Shown here piece after piece: positions 49,306-56,558 of a stretch of DNA of 64,000 nt (its first letter is position 1; the number at the start of each line of letters is the position of its first letter). The stretch lies in contig MFAZ01000043.1 in the NCBI GenBank assembly GCA_001776335.1, positions 1-64,000 of the forward strand, given 5' to 3'. Below the pieces are notes generated by a model. The model saw only the letters and a list, made by a program, of their open reading frames with translations, did no database searches and was not told the origin of the DNA. The DNA is from Candidatus Curtissbacteria bacterium RIFCSPHIGHO2_01_FULL_41_11 (GTDB taxonomy: Bacteria; Patescibacteriota; Microgenomatia; Curtissbacterales; GWA2-41-24). The translations under genes were made by a program, and so were the position numbers.

Positions 49306-49644
49306 TTAAAAAGCTAGACCTCCTTCTCTTGCACCTTCTGCCAGTGCTTTAATTCTGCCGTGATATTTATAACCAGCACGATCAAAAACCGCTTTTTTTA
49401 CATTTTTCTTAAGTGCTGCGCTTGCCAATGTTTTGCCGACTTCTTTTGCTCTTTCTGTTTTAGAACCAGATTTTTCTACGTCCGATGCAGAAACAATTGT
49501 CAATCTCTTTTTATCGTCTATAAGCTGGGCGTATATATACTTGTTGGATCTGAAAACTGAGAGTCTGGGAAGGCTTTCTGTTCCCTCTACCTTCCTTCTA
49601 ACTCTGGCGTGTCTTGCAATTCTTTGAGATCTTTTGTTTTTCAT
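49306..49644 (-). CDS. rplR: Ribosomal protein uL18
   Basis: 112 residues; binds 5S rRNA. RIARHARVRRKVEGTESLPRLSVFRSNKYIYAQLIDD and the C-terminal FDRAGYKYHGRIKALAEGAREGGLAF are standard. Confidence 0.96.
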   Translation of the reverse strand: MKNKRSQRIARHARVRRKVEGTESLPRLSVFRSNKYIYAQLIDDKKRLTIVSASDVEKSGSKTERAKEVGKTLASAALKKNVKKAVFDRAGYKYHGRIKALAEGAREGGLAF

Positions 49645-49647
49645 AGA

Positions 49648-50193
49648 TTACGCTCCTACTGCTTTAACAGCTTTTCCTGCTTTCTTTCTGACTATTTCAT
49701 CGCTATATCTAATTCCTTTTCCTTTGTAGGGTTCGGGCGGGCGGACTTTTCTAATTTTTGCTGCCATTTCACCCACTGCAATTTTGTCTATTCCGGAAAC
49801 TATAATTTTGTTATCTTTAGTGTCAAATTCCACACCATTTGTCGATATTATAACTACTGGGTGGGAATATCCAACATTTAGTACTAAGTCGTTTCCTTGT
49901 TTGGCTGCTTTATATCCAACACCTACAAGTTCCAGCATTTTTTGATGACCATCGGTGACGCCTTTTACCATGTTTGAGATTACACTTCTGGTTAAACCGT
50001 GGAGTGCTTTTGCGAATTTATTTTCCGACTTTCTGCTAATTTTTACTGTTTGGTTTTCAACCATAACTGCAATTTCCGGTCTTATTTGAAACGAGATATT
50101 GCCCTTTGGACCAGAAACATTAACGGTTAAATCTTCAACTTTTACCGTTACCCCCTGTGGTATCTGAACCGGTTGTTTGCCTATTTTTGACAT
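49648..50193 (-). CDS. rplF: Ribosomal protein uL6
   Basis: 181 residues, two copies of the L6 fold. SKIGKQPVQIPQGV at the start, HGLTRSVISNMVKGVTDG in the middle and PEPYKGKGIRYSDEIVRKKAGKAV at the C-terminus, which contacts the sarcin-ricin region. Confidence 0.97.
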   Translation of the reverse strand: MSKIGKQPVQIPQGVTVKVEDLTVNVSGPKGNISFQIRPEIAVMVENQTVKISRKSENKFAKALHGLTRSVISNMVKGVTDGHQKMLELVGVGYKAAKQGNDLVLNVGYSHPVVIISTNGVEFDTKDNKIIVSGIDKIAVGEMAAKIRKVRPPEPYKGKGIRYSDEIVRKKAGKAVKAVGA

Positions 50194-50209
50194 AATTTGT
50201 TTCAGGTTT

Positions 50210-50584
50210 TTACCAAACCCTACAGATGACCTCCCCGCCCAGTTTTTTTGCTTTGGCTTCTTTACCTGTCATCACTCCTTGAGGAGTCGAGAGAATATAT
50301 GTTCCCCTGCCACCTTTTAGTGTTGGAATTTTTTTACTTTTTGAATAAACTCTAAGGCCGAGCTTCGATACTTTTTGGATTTGGGAAATCTTGGGTTTGT
50401 GATTGTCATATAGAAGCTCGATAGTTATTTCTCGATCTTCGCTCTTAATATTGCCAATAAACTTTTCCTTTTCAAGCACTTTGGCAATTTCCAACTTAAA
50501 TTTGGAAACTGGAATGGTCACAGATGGCTTTTTGGCCATATAACCGTTTTTTATTGTTATTAACATGTCTGCTATCGGATCCAC
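50210..50584 (-). CDS. rpsH: Ribosomal protein uS8
   Basis: 124 residues from the GTG at 50584, chosen because AAAGGAGG lies 4 nt upstream and the product then opens with the family start (VDPIADMLITIKNGYMAKK). The open frame runs upstream but has no match to the family. C-terminal STPQGVMTGKEAKAKKLGGEVICRVW is diagnostic. uS8 represses spc operons in E. coli by binding mRNA near rplE. Confidence 0.95.
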   Translation of the reverse strand: MDPIADMLITIKNGYMAKKPSVTIPVSKFKLEIAKVLEKEKFIGNIKSEDREITIELLYDNHKPKISQIQKVSKLGLRVYSKSKKIPTLKGGRGTYILSTPQGVMTGKEAKAKKLGGEVICRVW

Positions 50585-50660
50585 GAGCCCTCCTTTGTCG
50601 GGAATTTCCAATTGGTCCCGTTTTCTGACGAAAAATGAATTTCCAATTTCCAATGATTTT

Positions 50661-50846
50661 TTACCATGATGATTTTTTGATTCCTGGTATCTCTCCTTTG
50701 TGTGCAAGATCTCTAAAACAGAGTCTGCATATTCCAAACTTGTTCATGAAAGCCCTTGGCCTGCCGCAAATCATGCAACGGTTTCGATGTCTTACCTCAA
50801 ACTTTTGTTTTTTGTTGTTTTTAACTATCTTTGATGTTTTTGCCAT
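50661..50846 (-). CDS. rpsN: Ribosomal protein uS14, zinc-binding short form
   Basis: 61 residues from the ATG at 50846, the standard type Z length; the open frame continues 16 codons upstream into the leader hairpin and is not coding. Zinc ligands Cys24, Cys27, Cys40, Cys43 (CMICG, CRLCF). No Shine-Dalgarno is present; the hairpin of leader copy B ends 8 nt before the ATG. Confidence 0.95.
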   Translation of the reverse strand: MAKTSKIVKNNKKQKFEVRHRNRCMICGRPRAFMNKFGICRLCFRDLAHKGEIPGIKKSSW

Positions 50847-50854
50847 AAAGATAC

Positions 50855-50951
50855 TTGGAGAAAAGCTTAAGCTTTTCTCAATATTCCCTTTCACTTAATA
50901 AGCAAAGCTTGCGGTCCTCGTCCTTTGAACTACGGGCCTTGGATAAAATTT
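50855..50951 (-). promoter_or_regulatory. Two-hairpin leader element, copy B (before rpsN)
   Basis: On the minus strand GGCCCG (50933-50938) and GAGGACCGCAAGCTTTGCTT in the middle, as in copy A; then GGAATA (50882-50887) and hairpin 2, a long stem around AGAAAAGCTT/AAGCTTTTCT closed by TTG/CAA (50855-50881). Hairpin 1 is degenerate here. The stem sequence of hairpin 2 is unrelated to the other copies though its place is the same. Confidence 0.7.
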
Positions 50952-50977
50952 TGGATTGTATTTTTAGATTACTCATA

Positions 50978-51520
50978 TTAATTATTGCGGAATGGTACTC
51001 CTAAAAGCTCCATTAATTTTTTAGATTTTTCGGGATCACTGTTTTTTATAACTATGGAAACTACCAGGCCGCGAATCTTGTCTATTTTTGCGTAGTCAAT
51101 TTCCGGAAAAAGAATTTGCTCTGTAATACCCAAGCTGTAGTTGCCCATTTTGTCGAATTTATTTGTTTGTAGCCCTCGAAAATCTCTCATTCTTGGCATA
51201 ACAATTGCTATTAACTTCTCTAAAAAAATCCAAGCTTTTTTACCCCTAAGTGTTACCATCATTCCAATCGGATCCTTTTCTCTAAGTTTAAAAGTAGAAA
51301 TTGCAGCTTTTGCCCGAGTTATTTTTGGTTTTTGTCCCGTTATGGTTGCCAGCTGTTCGTCTACTTTTGTCAAAATATCTTTGTTATCTTTTGCTTCTGC
51401 GATTCCCATATTAACTACAACCTTTTCAACATAAGGGATTGCTAAATCGTTTTTAAGATTAAATTCTTGTTTGAGTTTCGGCATTATTTCCTGTTTATAT
51501 TTTGTTTGTAAATTTGTCAT
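50978..51520 (-). CDS. rplE: Ribosomal protein uL5
   Basis: 180 residues; binds 5S rRNA and touches P-site tRNA. YVEKVVVNMGIAEAKDNK, GQKPKITRAKAAISTFKLREKDPIGMMVTLRG (in two pieces), RDFRGLQTNKFDKMGNYSLGITEQILFPEIDYDK-like text are diagnostic. Overlaps rplX by 4 nt; followed by a 131-bp spacer holding leader copy B. Confidence 0.97.
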   Translation of the reverse strand: MTNLQTKYKQEIMPKLKQEFNLKNDLAIPYVEKVVVNMGIAEAKDNKDILTKVDEQLATITGQKPKITRAKAAISTFKLREKDPIGMMVTLRGKKAWIFLEKLIAIVMPRMRDFRGLQTNKFDKMGNYSLGITEQILFPEIDYAKIDKIRGLVVSIVIKNSDPEKSKKLMELLGVPFRNN

Positions 51521-51843
51521 TTTTTCTCCTTAGGTTGGGCCAGACGACCCTGACATTTTTTACATATTCGTACTTTTATTTTCCCCTCCATCAGAAATCC
51601 TACTCTTGTCGGCTTCCCGCATTTTGGACAAATGATTGCTACCGTAGATGTAGACAATGGTCTTGCAATTTCGTAAATTCCCGCGGGTTGAGTCCTGGTT
51701 ACTTTTCTGTGCCTTTTATAAATATTGACACCGGCAATAACAATTTTGTTTTCTTTTTTGTAAACCTTTTCAATCTTTCCTTTCTTACCTTTGTCTCGAC
51801 CGGCCATAACTTGCACTTCATCTCCAACTTTGAATTTGTACAT
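51517..51843 (-). CDS. rplX: Ribosomal protein uL24
   Basis: 108 residues. KOW motif KVGDEVQVMAGRDKGKKGKIEKV at the start, VAGVNIYKRH, and four Cys in CPKCGKPTR and CKKCQGR near the C-terminus, a zinc-ribbon-like form seen in many bacteria. Confidence 0.96.
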   Translation of the reverse strand: MYKFKVGDEVQVMAGRDKGKKGKIEKVYKKENKIVIAGVNIYKRHRKVTRTQPAGIYEIARPLSTSTVAIICPKCGKPTRVGFLMEGKIKVRICKKCQGRLAQPKEKK

Positions 51844-52212
51844 TTATATAACCTCCTTGGCCAGAGACGCGATTTTCGCGAACCCAAGTGATTTAACTTC
51901 TTGTGCTATTGGTCCAAAGACTCTGGTTGCCCTGGGAACTTTAGTGTTATCGATAATGACTGCAGCGTTTTGTGAAAATCTTATATAAGAACCATCCGGT
52001 CTTCTTGTTTCCTTTTTGGTTCTCACTACAACAGCTTTTACTATTTCATGATCTTTGACTTGACCGTTGGGGTCTGCACCGCGCACTACACAAGTAACAA
52101 TTTCTCCCAGTCGAACAAATCTTTTACCGGACCCTTTGCCCACTCCAATTACTACCAATAATTTGGCTCCACTATTATCAGCAACTATCAAGTTAGATCT
52201 TCTTGCAAGCAT
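51844..52212 (-). CDS. rplN: Ribosomal protein uL14
   Basis: 122 residues. Nearly universal sequence: NLIVADNSGAKLLVVIGVGKGSGKRF, VVVRTKKETRRPDGSYIRFSQNAAVIID and GTRVFGPVARE-like TRVFGPIAQEV. At the 30S-50S bridge B8. Confidence 0.97.
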   Translation of the reverse strand: MLARRSNLIVADNSGAKLLVVIGVGKGSGKRFVRLGEIVTCVVRGADPNGQVKDHEIVKAVVVRTKKETRRPDGSYIRFSQNAAVIIDNTKVPRATRVFGPIAQEVKSLGFAKIASLAKEVI

Positions 52213-52214
52213 AG

Positions 52215-52442
52215 TTACTTCACAACCTCCAATACTTTGAAGTGAACATTTTTAGAATAAGGTCTGGTTTCTGTAATTTTTACTTTTTGGCCCATTTGTG
52301 CGCCTATCTCATCATGGGCCTTAAAGTTTCTAGTTCTTGAAATTATCTTTTTGTAAAGCGGATGTTTAATTTGTATTTTTACCTCGACCACAACTGTTTT
52401 TGGCATTTTATTTGAAACCACAGTTCCCTGTTTAACTTGCAT
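52215..52442 (-). CDS. rpsQ: Ribosomal protein uS17
   Basis: 75 residues from the ATG at 52442, which stands 10 nt after AAAGGAG; upstream Met codons lie on or before that ribosome binding site. OB fold with KMPKTVVVEVKIQIKHPLYKKIISRTRNFKAHDE and VKITETRPYSKNVHFKV. It overlaps rpmC by 11 nt. Confidence 0.94.
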   Translation of the reverse strand: MQVKQGTVVSNKMPKTVVVEVKIQIKHPLYKKIISRTRNFKAHDEIGAQMGQKVKITETRPYSKNVHFKVLEVVK

Positions 52443-52668
52443 TTTGACCATTCTCCTTTTGTGATTTTTCGGCAAAAGATTTTTCGTTTATCAGGGTCAT
52501 AACCTGAGCGATGCTGCGCTTAATTGACAATAAGTGATGGTAATTTTTCGTTTTTGACATATCCCGTTCTATCATCGCTTCGTTTTTTTCCTTTAATAAT
52601 CTCTCTCTTTCTTTTTTAAGAGCTTCGATGTTTTTGCTTTTTAATTCTTTTAAATCTTTGTTTTTCAT
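52432..52668 (-). CDS. rpmC: Ribosomal protein uL29
   Basis: 78 residues, helical hairpin near the exit tunnel. MKNKDLKELKSKNIEALKKERERLL and the KTKNYHHLLSIKRSIAQVMTLINEK segment (usual N-x-x-x-x-R-x-x-R-R-x-I-A-R) identify it. One-base overlap with rplP. Confidence 0.93.
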   Translation of the reverse strand: MKNKDLKELKSKNIEALKKERERLLKEKNEAMIERDMSKTKNYHHLLSIKRSIAQVMTLINEKSFAEKSQKENGQNAS

Positions 52669-53072
52669 TATTTTGATATAATTCTGGTTTTTATTGGCAA
52701 CTTGTGTGCAGCTAGGCGCATTGCTTCTTCGGCAACACTGGGCATGACAGCGCCCATTTCGAAAAGAATCATTCCCGGTTTAACAACCGCAACGTATTGA
52801 TGGATGTCACCTTTTCCGGAACCCATTCTGGTTTCTGCAGGTTTTTTGGTTGTTGGTTTATCGGGAAATATTCTGATCCAAATACGACCCCCTCTTTTGG
52901 TGTAATGAGTCATTGCTCGTCGGGCTGCTTCTATTTGTCTTGCAGTGATCCACGCGCATTCGAGAGCCTTTATACCGTGTGATCCAAAAGCAAGAGAACT
53001 GCCGCGAGTGGCAATGCCTCGTCTTTTGTTTCTAAATTGTTTTCTATATTTTGCTCTTTTTGGCGATAGCAT
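52668..53072 (-). CDS. rplP: Ribosomal protein uL16
   Basis: 134 residues. PKRAKYRKQFRNKRRG, FGSHGIKALECAWITARQIEAARRAMTHYTKRGG and MGSGKGDIHQYVAVVKPGMILFEMG are diagnostic; organises the A-site side of the 50S. Confidence 0.97.
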   Translation of the reverse strand: MLSPKRAKYRKQFRNKRRGIATRGSSLAFGSHGIKALECAWITARQIEAARRAMTHYTKRGGRIWIRIFPDKPTTKKPAETRMGSGKGDIHQYVAVVKPGMILFEMGAVMPSVAEEAMRLAAHKLPIKTRIISK

Positions 53073-53075
53073 GTC

Positions 53076-53717
53076 CTACGATTCTCCTTTAAATATCCAA
53101 ACTTTAATTCCGACTATCCCGGATTTAGGAACTTTGGCGTCTAATTTTGCAAAATCAATGATTGCTCTAAGGGTGTGCAGGGGAATTGCACCGTCTTTTA
53201 AAGATTCTCGTCTGGCGATTTCCGAACCACCCAGTCTTCCGGAAAGTTGAATTCTGACGCCTTTTGCACCGGATCTTTTTACTCTTTCCAAAGATTGATT
53301 CATAATTCTTCTGAAAGGAATTCTTCTCGTCAGCTGCTCGGCAATGTTTACCGCAACAAGATAGGCATCGAGATCTGGTGTTTTTACTTCTTCGAATTTT
53401 ATTTCCATTTTTCCGGCGTCTTTAATTTTGAATCTTTTCAACATAGCTGCTTTTAATTGCTCGATTCCGGTCCCGCCGCGACCAATGGCGACACCTGGAC
53501 GGGATACGTAAATATAGATTGTCCTTTTATCAAAAGATCTTTCAATATCGACCCTGGAAATTCCTGCAGCTTTTAAATTTTCCATCAAAAAATTTCTGAT
53601 CTTTCGATCTTCAAGCAAAGATGTCGCGAAATCCTGGTTTTTGCTGGCAAACCAGCGTGATTTCCAGGGATAGAATGAGCCTAGTCTGAATCCGTACGGA
53701 TTAACTTTTTGTCCCAT
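53076..53717 (-). CDS. rpsC: Ribosomal protein uS3
   Basis: 213 residues. N-terminal GQKVNPYGFRLG, KH domain with SRPGVAIGRGGTGIEQLK, and the C-terminal domain with RRIPFRRIMNQSLERVKRSGAKGVRIQLSGRLGGSEIAR. Part of the mRNA entry channel. Overlaps rplV by 17 nt. Confidence 0.97.
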   Translation of the reverse strand: MGQKVNPYGFRLGSFYPWKSRWFASKNQDFATSLLEDRKIRNFLMENLKAAGISRVDIERSFDKRTIYIYVSRPGVAIGRGGTGIEQLKAAMLKRFKIKDAGKMEIKFEEVKTPDLDAYLVAVNIAEQLTRRIPFRRIMNQSLERVKRSGAKGVRIQLSGRLGGSEIARRESLKDGAIPLHTLRAIIDFAKLDAKVPKSGIVGIKVWIFKGES

Positions 53718-54108
53718 TTTTCTCCTTTGGCTCCTCCAGTTTTTTTGTTTCTTTTGTTGCTTCGGTTTTTTTCTTTTCTTCTCCTTCGAGAATAACTGTT
53801 ATGTGGCTGGTTCTTTTCAAAATACTGTGAGCGCGACCTCTTGCCACTGGCTGAAATCTTTTAAACATGGGTCCAATGCCAACTAAAATTGATTTAAAAG
53901 CCAATGATTGCTCGTCTAGACCAAAGTTGTTTTTTGCGTTGGCAATTGCTGAGCCAATTACCTTTATCAATGGTTTTGCAGATGACTTGTGAACCAATTT
54001 TAAAACTACCATGGACCTTGCCGGTTCCATTTTTTTAATTTGATCTACCACGAGCCGTACCTTTTCGGGTGAGACTCTTATGTTATTTGCTTTTGCTATG
54101 ACTTGCAT
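53701..54108 (-). CDS. rplV: Ribosomal protein uL22
   Basis: 135 residues. AKANNIRVSPEKVRLVVDQIKKM, the ANAKNNFGLD segment and the tunnel beta-hairpin GPMFKRFQPVARGRAHSILKRTSHITVIL are clear; a charged C-terminal tail rich in Lys, Glu and Thr follows. Confidence 0.96.
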   Translation of the reverse strand: MQVIAKANNIRVSPEKVRLVVDQIKKMEPARSMVVLKLVHKSSAKPLIKVIGSAIANAKNNFGLDEQSLAFKSILVGIGPMFKRFQPVARGRAHSILKRTSHITVILEGEEKKKTEATKETKKLEEPKEKNGTKS

Positions 54109-54110
54109 TT

Positions 54111-54395
54111 TTATTTCTTCGCAGATGATTTTTCTGTTATTTTTCCATGTCCGCGAAATGTTCTGGTTGGTGCAAATTCGCCGAGTCTGTGTCCGACCAT
54201 TGGTTCGCCAACGAAAACGTTTATGAAAGTTCGTCCGTTGTGAACCGAGAAAGTATGATTGACAAACTCCGGCGCTATCTGGCTAGCTCTCGACCATGTT
54301 TTGATGGCAGATTTCTGGCCTGATTGCTTTTGCGCCATTACCTTCTTCATTAATTTTTCGTCCACATACGGACCTTTTTTGCTAGATCTGGACAT
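54111..54395 (-). CDS. rpsS: Ribosomal protein uS19
   Basis: 94 residues. SRSSKKGPYVDEKLMKKV, WSRASQIAPEFVNHTFSVHNGRTFINVFV and MVGHRLGEFAPTRTFRGHGK are standard. Its ATG overlaps the TAA of the preceding 30-codon ORF (TAATG). Confidence 0.97.
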   Translation of the reverse strand: MSRSSKKGPYVDEKLMKKVMAQKQSGQKSAIKTWSRASQIAPEFVNHTFSVHNGRTFINVFVGEPMVGHRLGEFAPTRTFRGHGKITEKSSAKK

Positions 54396-54487
54396 TATTT
54401 TCTCTTCCTTTCGATAAAATCAGCAGGTCGACTTGCGAGACTTCGTCCTCGCAATGTCGCTCCTCTGATATTTTCTCTAGTCGTCAT
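54395..54487 (-). CDS. 30-residue basic micro-ORF between rplB and rpsS
   Basis: Read by hand: opens MTTRENIRGATLRG and ends FIERKRK with a TAA. Its ATG overlaps the rplB stop as ATGA and its TAA overlaps the rpsS start as TAATG. AGGAGG, the codons for the last Arg-Arg of uL2, stands 5 nt before its ATG, an excellent ribosome binding site. It contains the inverted repeat TTGCGAG/CTCGCAA (54433-54439 and 54448-54454), so part of it arose from a palindromic repeat. Net charge is strongly positive. No family is known to me. Confidence 0.5.
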   Translation of the reverse strand: MTTRENIRGATLRGRSLASRPADFIERKRK

Positions 54488-55305
54488 TTATTCCTCCTAG
54501 ATAAAATGAAGCGGCTTGATGGTTTGTTTCTGTTTCTGGTTTTCTTGCCCATTGCCGGTTTGCCCCATGGTGTTTTTGGATGCATACCTGTTCCGCTTCT
54601 TCCTTCTCCCCCACCATGCGGATGTGAACCAGGGTCCATGGCAACGCCCCGCACTTTTGGACGTTTTCCCATGTGACGACTTCTGCCGGCTTTTCCGATC
54701 ATAAGATTTTTCCAATCAACGTTACCGATTTGACCGACCGTCGCAAAACAGTTTCCATGAATCTTTCTGGTTTCTTTGGAAGGCAATTTTATGTGAATAT
54801 ACTTGCCTTCGCGTGCCGCGATAATTGCCCCTGCTCCGGCACTTCTAATTAATTTTGCTCCGGATCCAGGAGTCAGTTCGACGTTATGTACGACTGTTCC
54901 AACCGGCATTTTGGAAAGCGGCAGAGCATTTCCGGGTTTTATTTCTGCACTTTCCCCTGACATAATTTTCTGACCTACTTTCAAACCTACTGGAGCCAGA
55001 ATGTATCTCTTTTCGCCGTCTGTGTAATGAAGAAGTGCGACATTGGCACTTCGGTTCGGGTCATATTCTATGGCTGCAACAGTCGACGGCACGTGTTTGT
55101 CTCTTCGGAAATCTACCTGTCTGTAGTTTCTTTTGTGTCCGCCGCCTTTACCCCGGGTTGTAATCCTTCCCCCCGAACGGCCTGCTGTTTTATTTAACCT
55201 GTTAATCAAAGATTTTTCCGGTTTGGTTTTGGTTATATCTCCAAAAACCAAAAATGATTTGAATCTTTGGCCTGGTGTTTCCGGTCTAATTTGTCTGACT
55301 GCCAT
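54484..55305 (-). CDS. rplB: Ribosomal protein uL2
   Basis: 273 residues at the peptidyl-transferase centre. GRNNxGRITxRHxGGGHKRxYR-like GRSGGRITTRGKGGGHKRNYR, the VEYDPNRSANVALL-type stretch (IEYDPNRSANVALLHY), and the C-terminal RGVAMDPGSHPHGGGEGR with the active-site-near His are intact. Ends TCT-AGG-AGG-AAT-AAA-TGA, doubling as the next ribosome binding site. Confidence 0.97.
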   Translation of the reverse strand: MAVRQIRPETPGQRFKSFLVFGDITKTKPEKSLINRLNKTAGRSGGRITTRGKGGGHKRNYRQVDFRRDKHVPSTVAAIEYDPNRSANVALLHYTDGEKRYILAPVGLKVGQKIMSGESAEIKPGNALPLSKMPVGTVVHNVELTPGSGAKLIRSAGAGAIIAAREGKYIHIKLPSKETRKIHGNCFATVGQIGNVDWKNLMIGKAGRSRHMGKRPKVRGVAMDPGSHPHGGGEGRSGTGMHPKTPWGKPAMGKKTRNRNKPSSRFILSRRNK

Positions 55306-55307
55306 TT

Positions 55308-55694
55308 TTAACCTTCCTTTCCTTCCGATATAACTTGTACATCTTTATCTTTCATGCTGTTTTTGGTTTTTGGTTCTTTTGCGGCCTCTCGACTTCGCTT
55401 GGGACCTTCGGCAGCTTTGGGCGAAAGAACAGCAATTTTTTGTCCCGGTTTAAGGTAGACAATGGCTTTTTTACCACCGCCGACTTCTGTTTCTTTCCTT
55501 GTTTTTGCAATTCTTTTTGTCTTTGTGGCCCGGCTTAAAACATTTACTTTTTTAATGTCTACCGAAAACTGGTTTTTGACTGCTTTTGCGATTTGTTTTT
55601 TCGTTGCCCTCTCATCCACCAAAAACGTGTAAAGACCTCTTTCCATCAGTCTGTATGCTTTTTCAGAAAGAATAGTTTTTTTTATGATATCCAT
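55308..55694 (-). CDS. rplW: Ribosomal protein uL23
   Basis: 128 residues. IIKKTILSEKAYRLMERGLYTFLVDERATKKQIAKAVKNQFSVDIKKVNV pattern, in pieces, marks the family; docking site for trigger factor and SRP at the exit tunnel. A charged C-terminal tail of about 35 residues (RSREAAKEPKTK) goes beyond the usual end. Overlaps rplD by 13 nt. Confidence 0.95.
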   Translation of the reverse strand: MDIIKKTILSEKAYRLMERGLYTFLVDERATKKQIAKAVKNQFSVDIKKVNVLSRATKTKRIAKTRKETEVGGGKKAIVYLKPGQKIAVLSPKAAEGPKRSREAAKEPKTKNSMKDKDVQVISEGKEG

Positions 55695-56449
55695 TTGCCA
55701 AGTGCCTCCTTTGAAATTAATAGATTGTTATTTTGTAATACTTGATACGCATTGATGTTTGATACTGGTTCTACTGTAAGTGATTGTATGTTTCTGGTTG
55801 CCAACTTCACGTTGTCATTTTTTGAAGAAATTATAAGAAGCGTGTTTTTTTGAGCATTTAATTTTTTGAGAAGGTTGGCAACTGGTTTTGTTTTTGTAGA
55901 AATTTTTTCGAGGTTTGAGATAATATTTATGTCTCCATCTTTGGCTTTTTGTGATAGAGCATGAATTAATGCCTTGCGTCGCATTTTTTGTGGCAGAGTA
56001 AGTTTTGCTTCTCGATATCTTGGACCAAATGTAGTTCCTCCACCGACCCAAAGGGGTGATCTTATGGATCCGGCGCGGGCATTACCTGTTCCTTTTTGGC
56101 GCCAAGGTTTTTTGCCGCCGCCGCGGACTTCACCGCGGGTTTTGGTGTGGGCGGTATTTTTAATACTTTTTGTTTTGTAAACTCTTATCGCAGTAGCTAA
56201 AAGTTGTTTATTTGTTGTTTGTCCAAAAATTTCTTTAGGTAAGACAACTGTACCGACGCTTTTTCCGGACATATCAAAAACCTTAGCTGTTAGACCAGTT
56301 GGTTTTGTTTCTGTTTTAACAACGGGTTTTGTTATTGGTCGTTGGGATTGCTTCGCATCCGCTCGCAATGACTTTGACGTCACGATTGATTTTTCTTTCG
56401 TTACTTTTGATGCCTTTGATACTTGCGATACTCTTACTTTATCTGCCAT
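55682..56449 (-). CDS. rplD: Ribosomal protein uL4 with N-terminal extension
   Basis: 255 residues against about 205 usually. The core starts near residue 52 (TAKVFDMSGKSVGTVVLP), with the tunnel loop TRGEVRGGGKKPWRQKGTGNARAGSIRSPLWVGGG in pieces. The 50-residue extension is Ser/Lys/Thr-rich and contains SLRADAKQSQ (27-36), encoded by a GTCATTGCGAGC-type palindromic repeat (56344-56372). The ATG at 56449 has no Shine-Dalgarno and follows leader copy C. Confidence 0.93.
   Translation of the reverse strand: MADKVRVSQVSKASKVTKEKSIVTSKSLRADAKQSQRPITKPVVKTETKPTGLTAKVFDMSGKSVGTVVLPKEIFGQTTNKQLLATAIRVYKTKSIKNTAHTKTRGEVRGGGKKPWRQKGTGNARAGSIRSPLWVGGGTTFGPRYREAKLTLPQKMRRKALIHALSQKAKDGDINIISNLEKISTKTKPVANLLKKLNAQKNTLLIISSKNDNVKLATRNIQSLTVEPVSNINAYQVLQNNNLLISKEALGKWIS
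56344..56372. repeat. GTCATTGCGAGC...GCAATCCC repeat inside rplD
   Basis: On the minus strand GTCATTGCGAGC is followed by GGATGC and GAAGCAATCCC, the common bacterial intergenic repeat with ATTGC/GCAAT ends. It is read in frame within the N-terminal extension of uL4. A diverged relative lies in the micro-ORF at 54433-54454. Confidence 0.7.
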
Positions 56450-56459
56450 TTATTTTTTA

Positions 56460-56547
56460 CTTTAAGGGCAAACCTCTACGGTTTTCCCTTAATATTCCCT
56501 TTCCCTTAAAGGACAAAATTTCACTAGCAAAGCTAGATGAAATTTTG
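56460..56547 (-). promoter_or_regulatory. Two-hairpin leader element, copy C (before rplD)
   Basis: Hairpin 1 (56514-56547): 10-bp stem CAAAATTTCA/TGAAATTTTG, one bulged T, then CTAGC-TTT-GCTAG. Next GTCCTTTAAGGGAAAGG, the joint GGAATA, then hairpin 2, TTAAGGG/CCCTTAA (56462-56468 and 56486-56492) with an inner AACC/GGTT and a GTAGA loop. The rplD ATG is 12 nt after hairpin 2. Confidence 0.8.
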
Positions 56548-56558
56548 GTTTAAGAATT

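Noticed and set aside
50585..50737. N-terminal extension of uS8
   Set aside because: No uS8 has such an extension; AAAGGAGG directly before the GTG at 50584 fixes the start.
54497..54715. Second minus-strand frame within rplB
   Set aside because: It is an out-of-frame reading of the conserved uL2 C-terminus.
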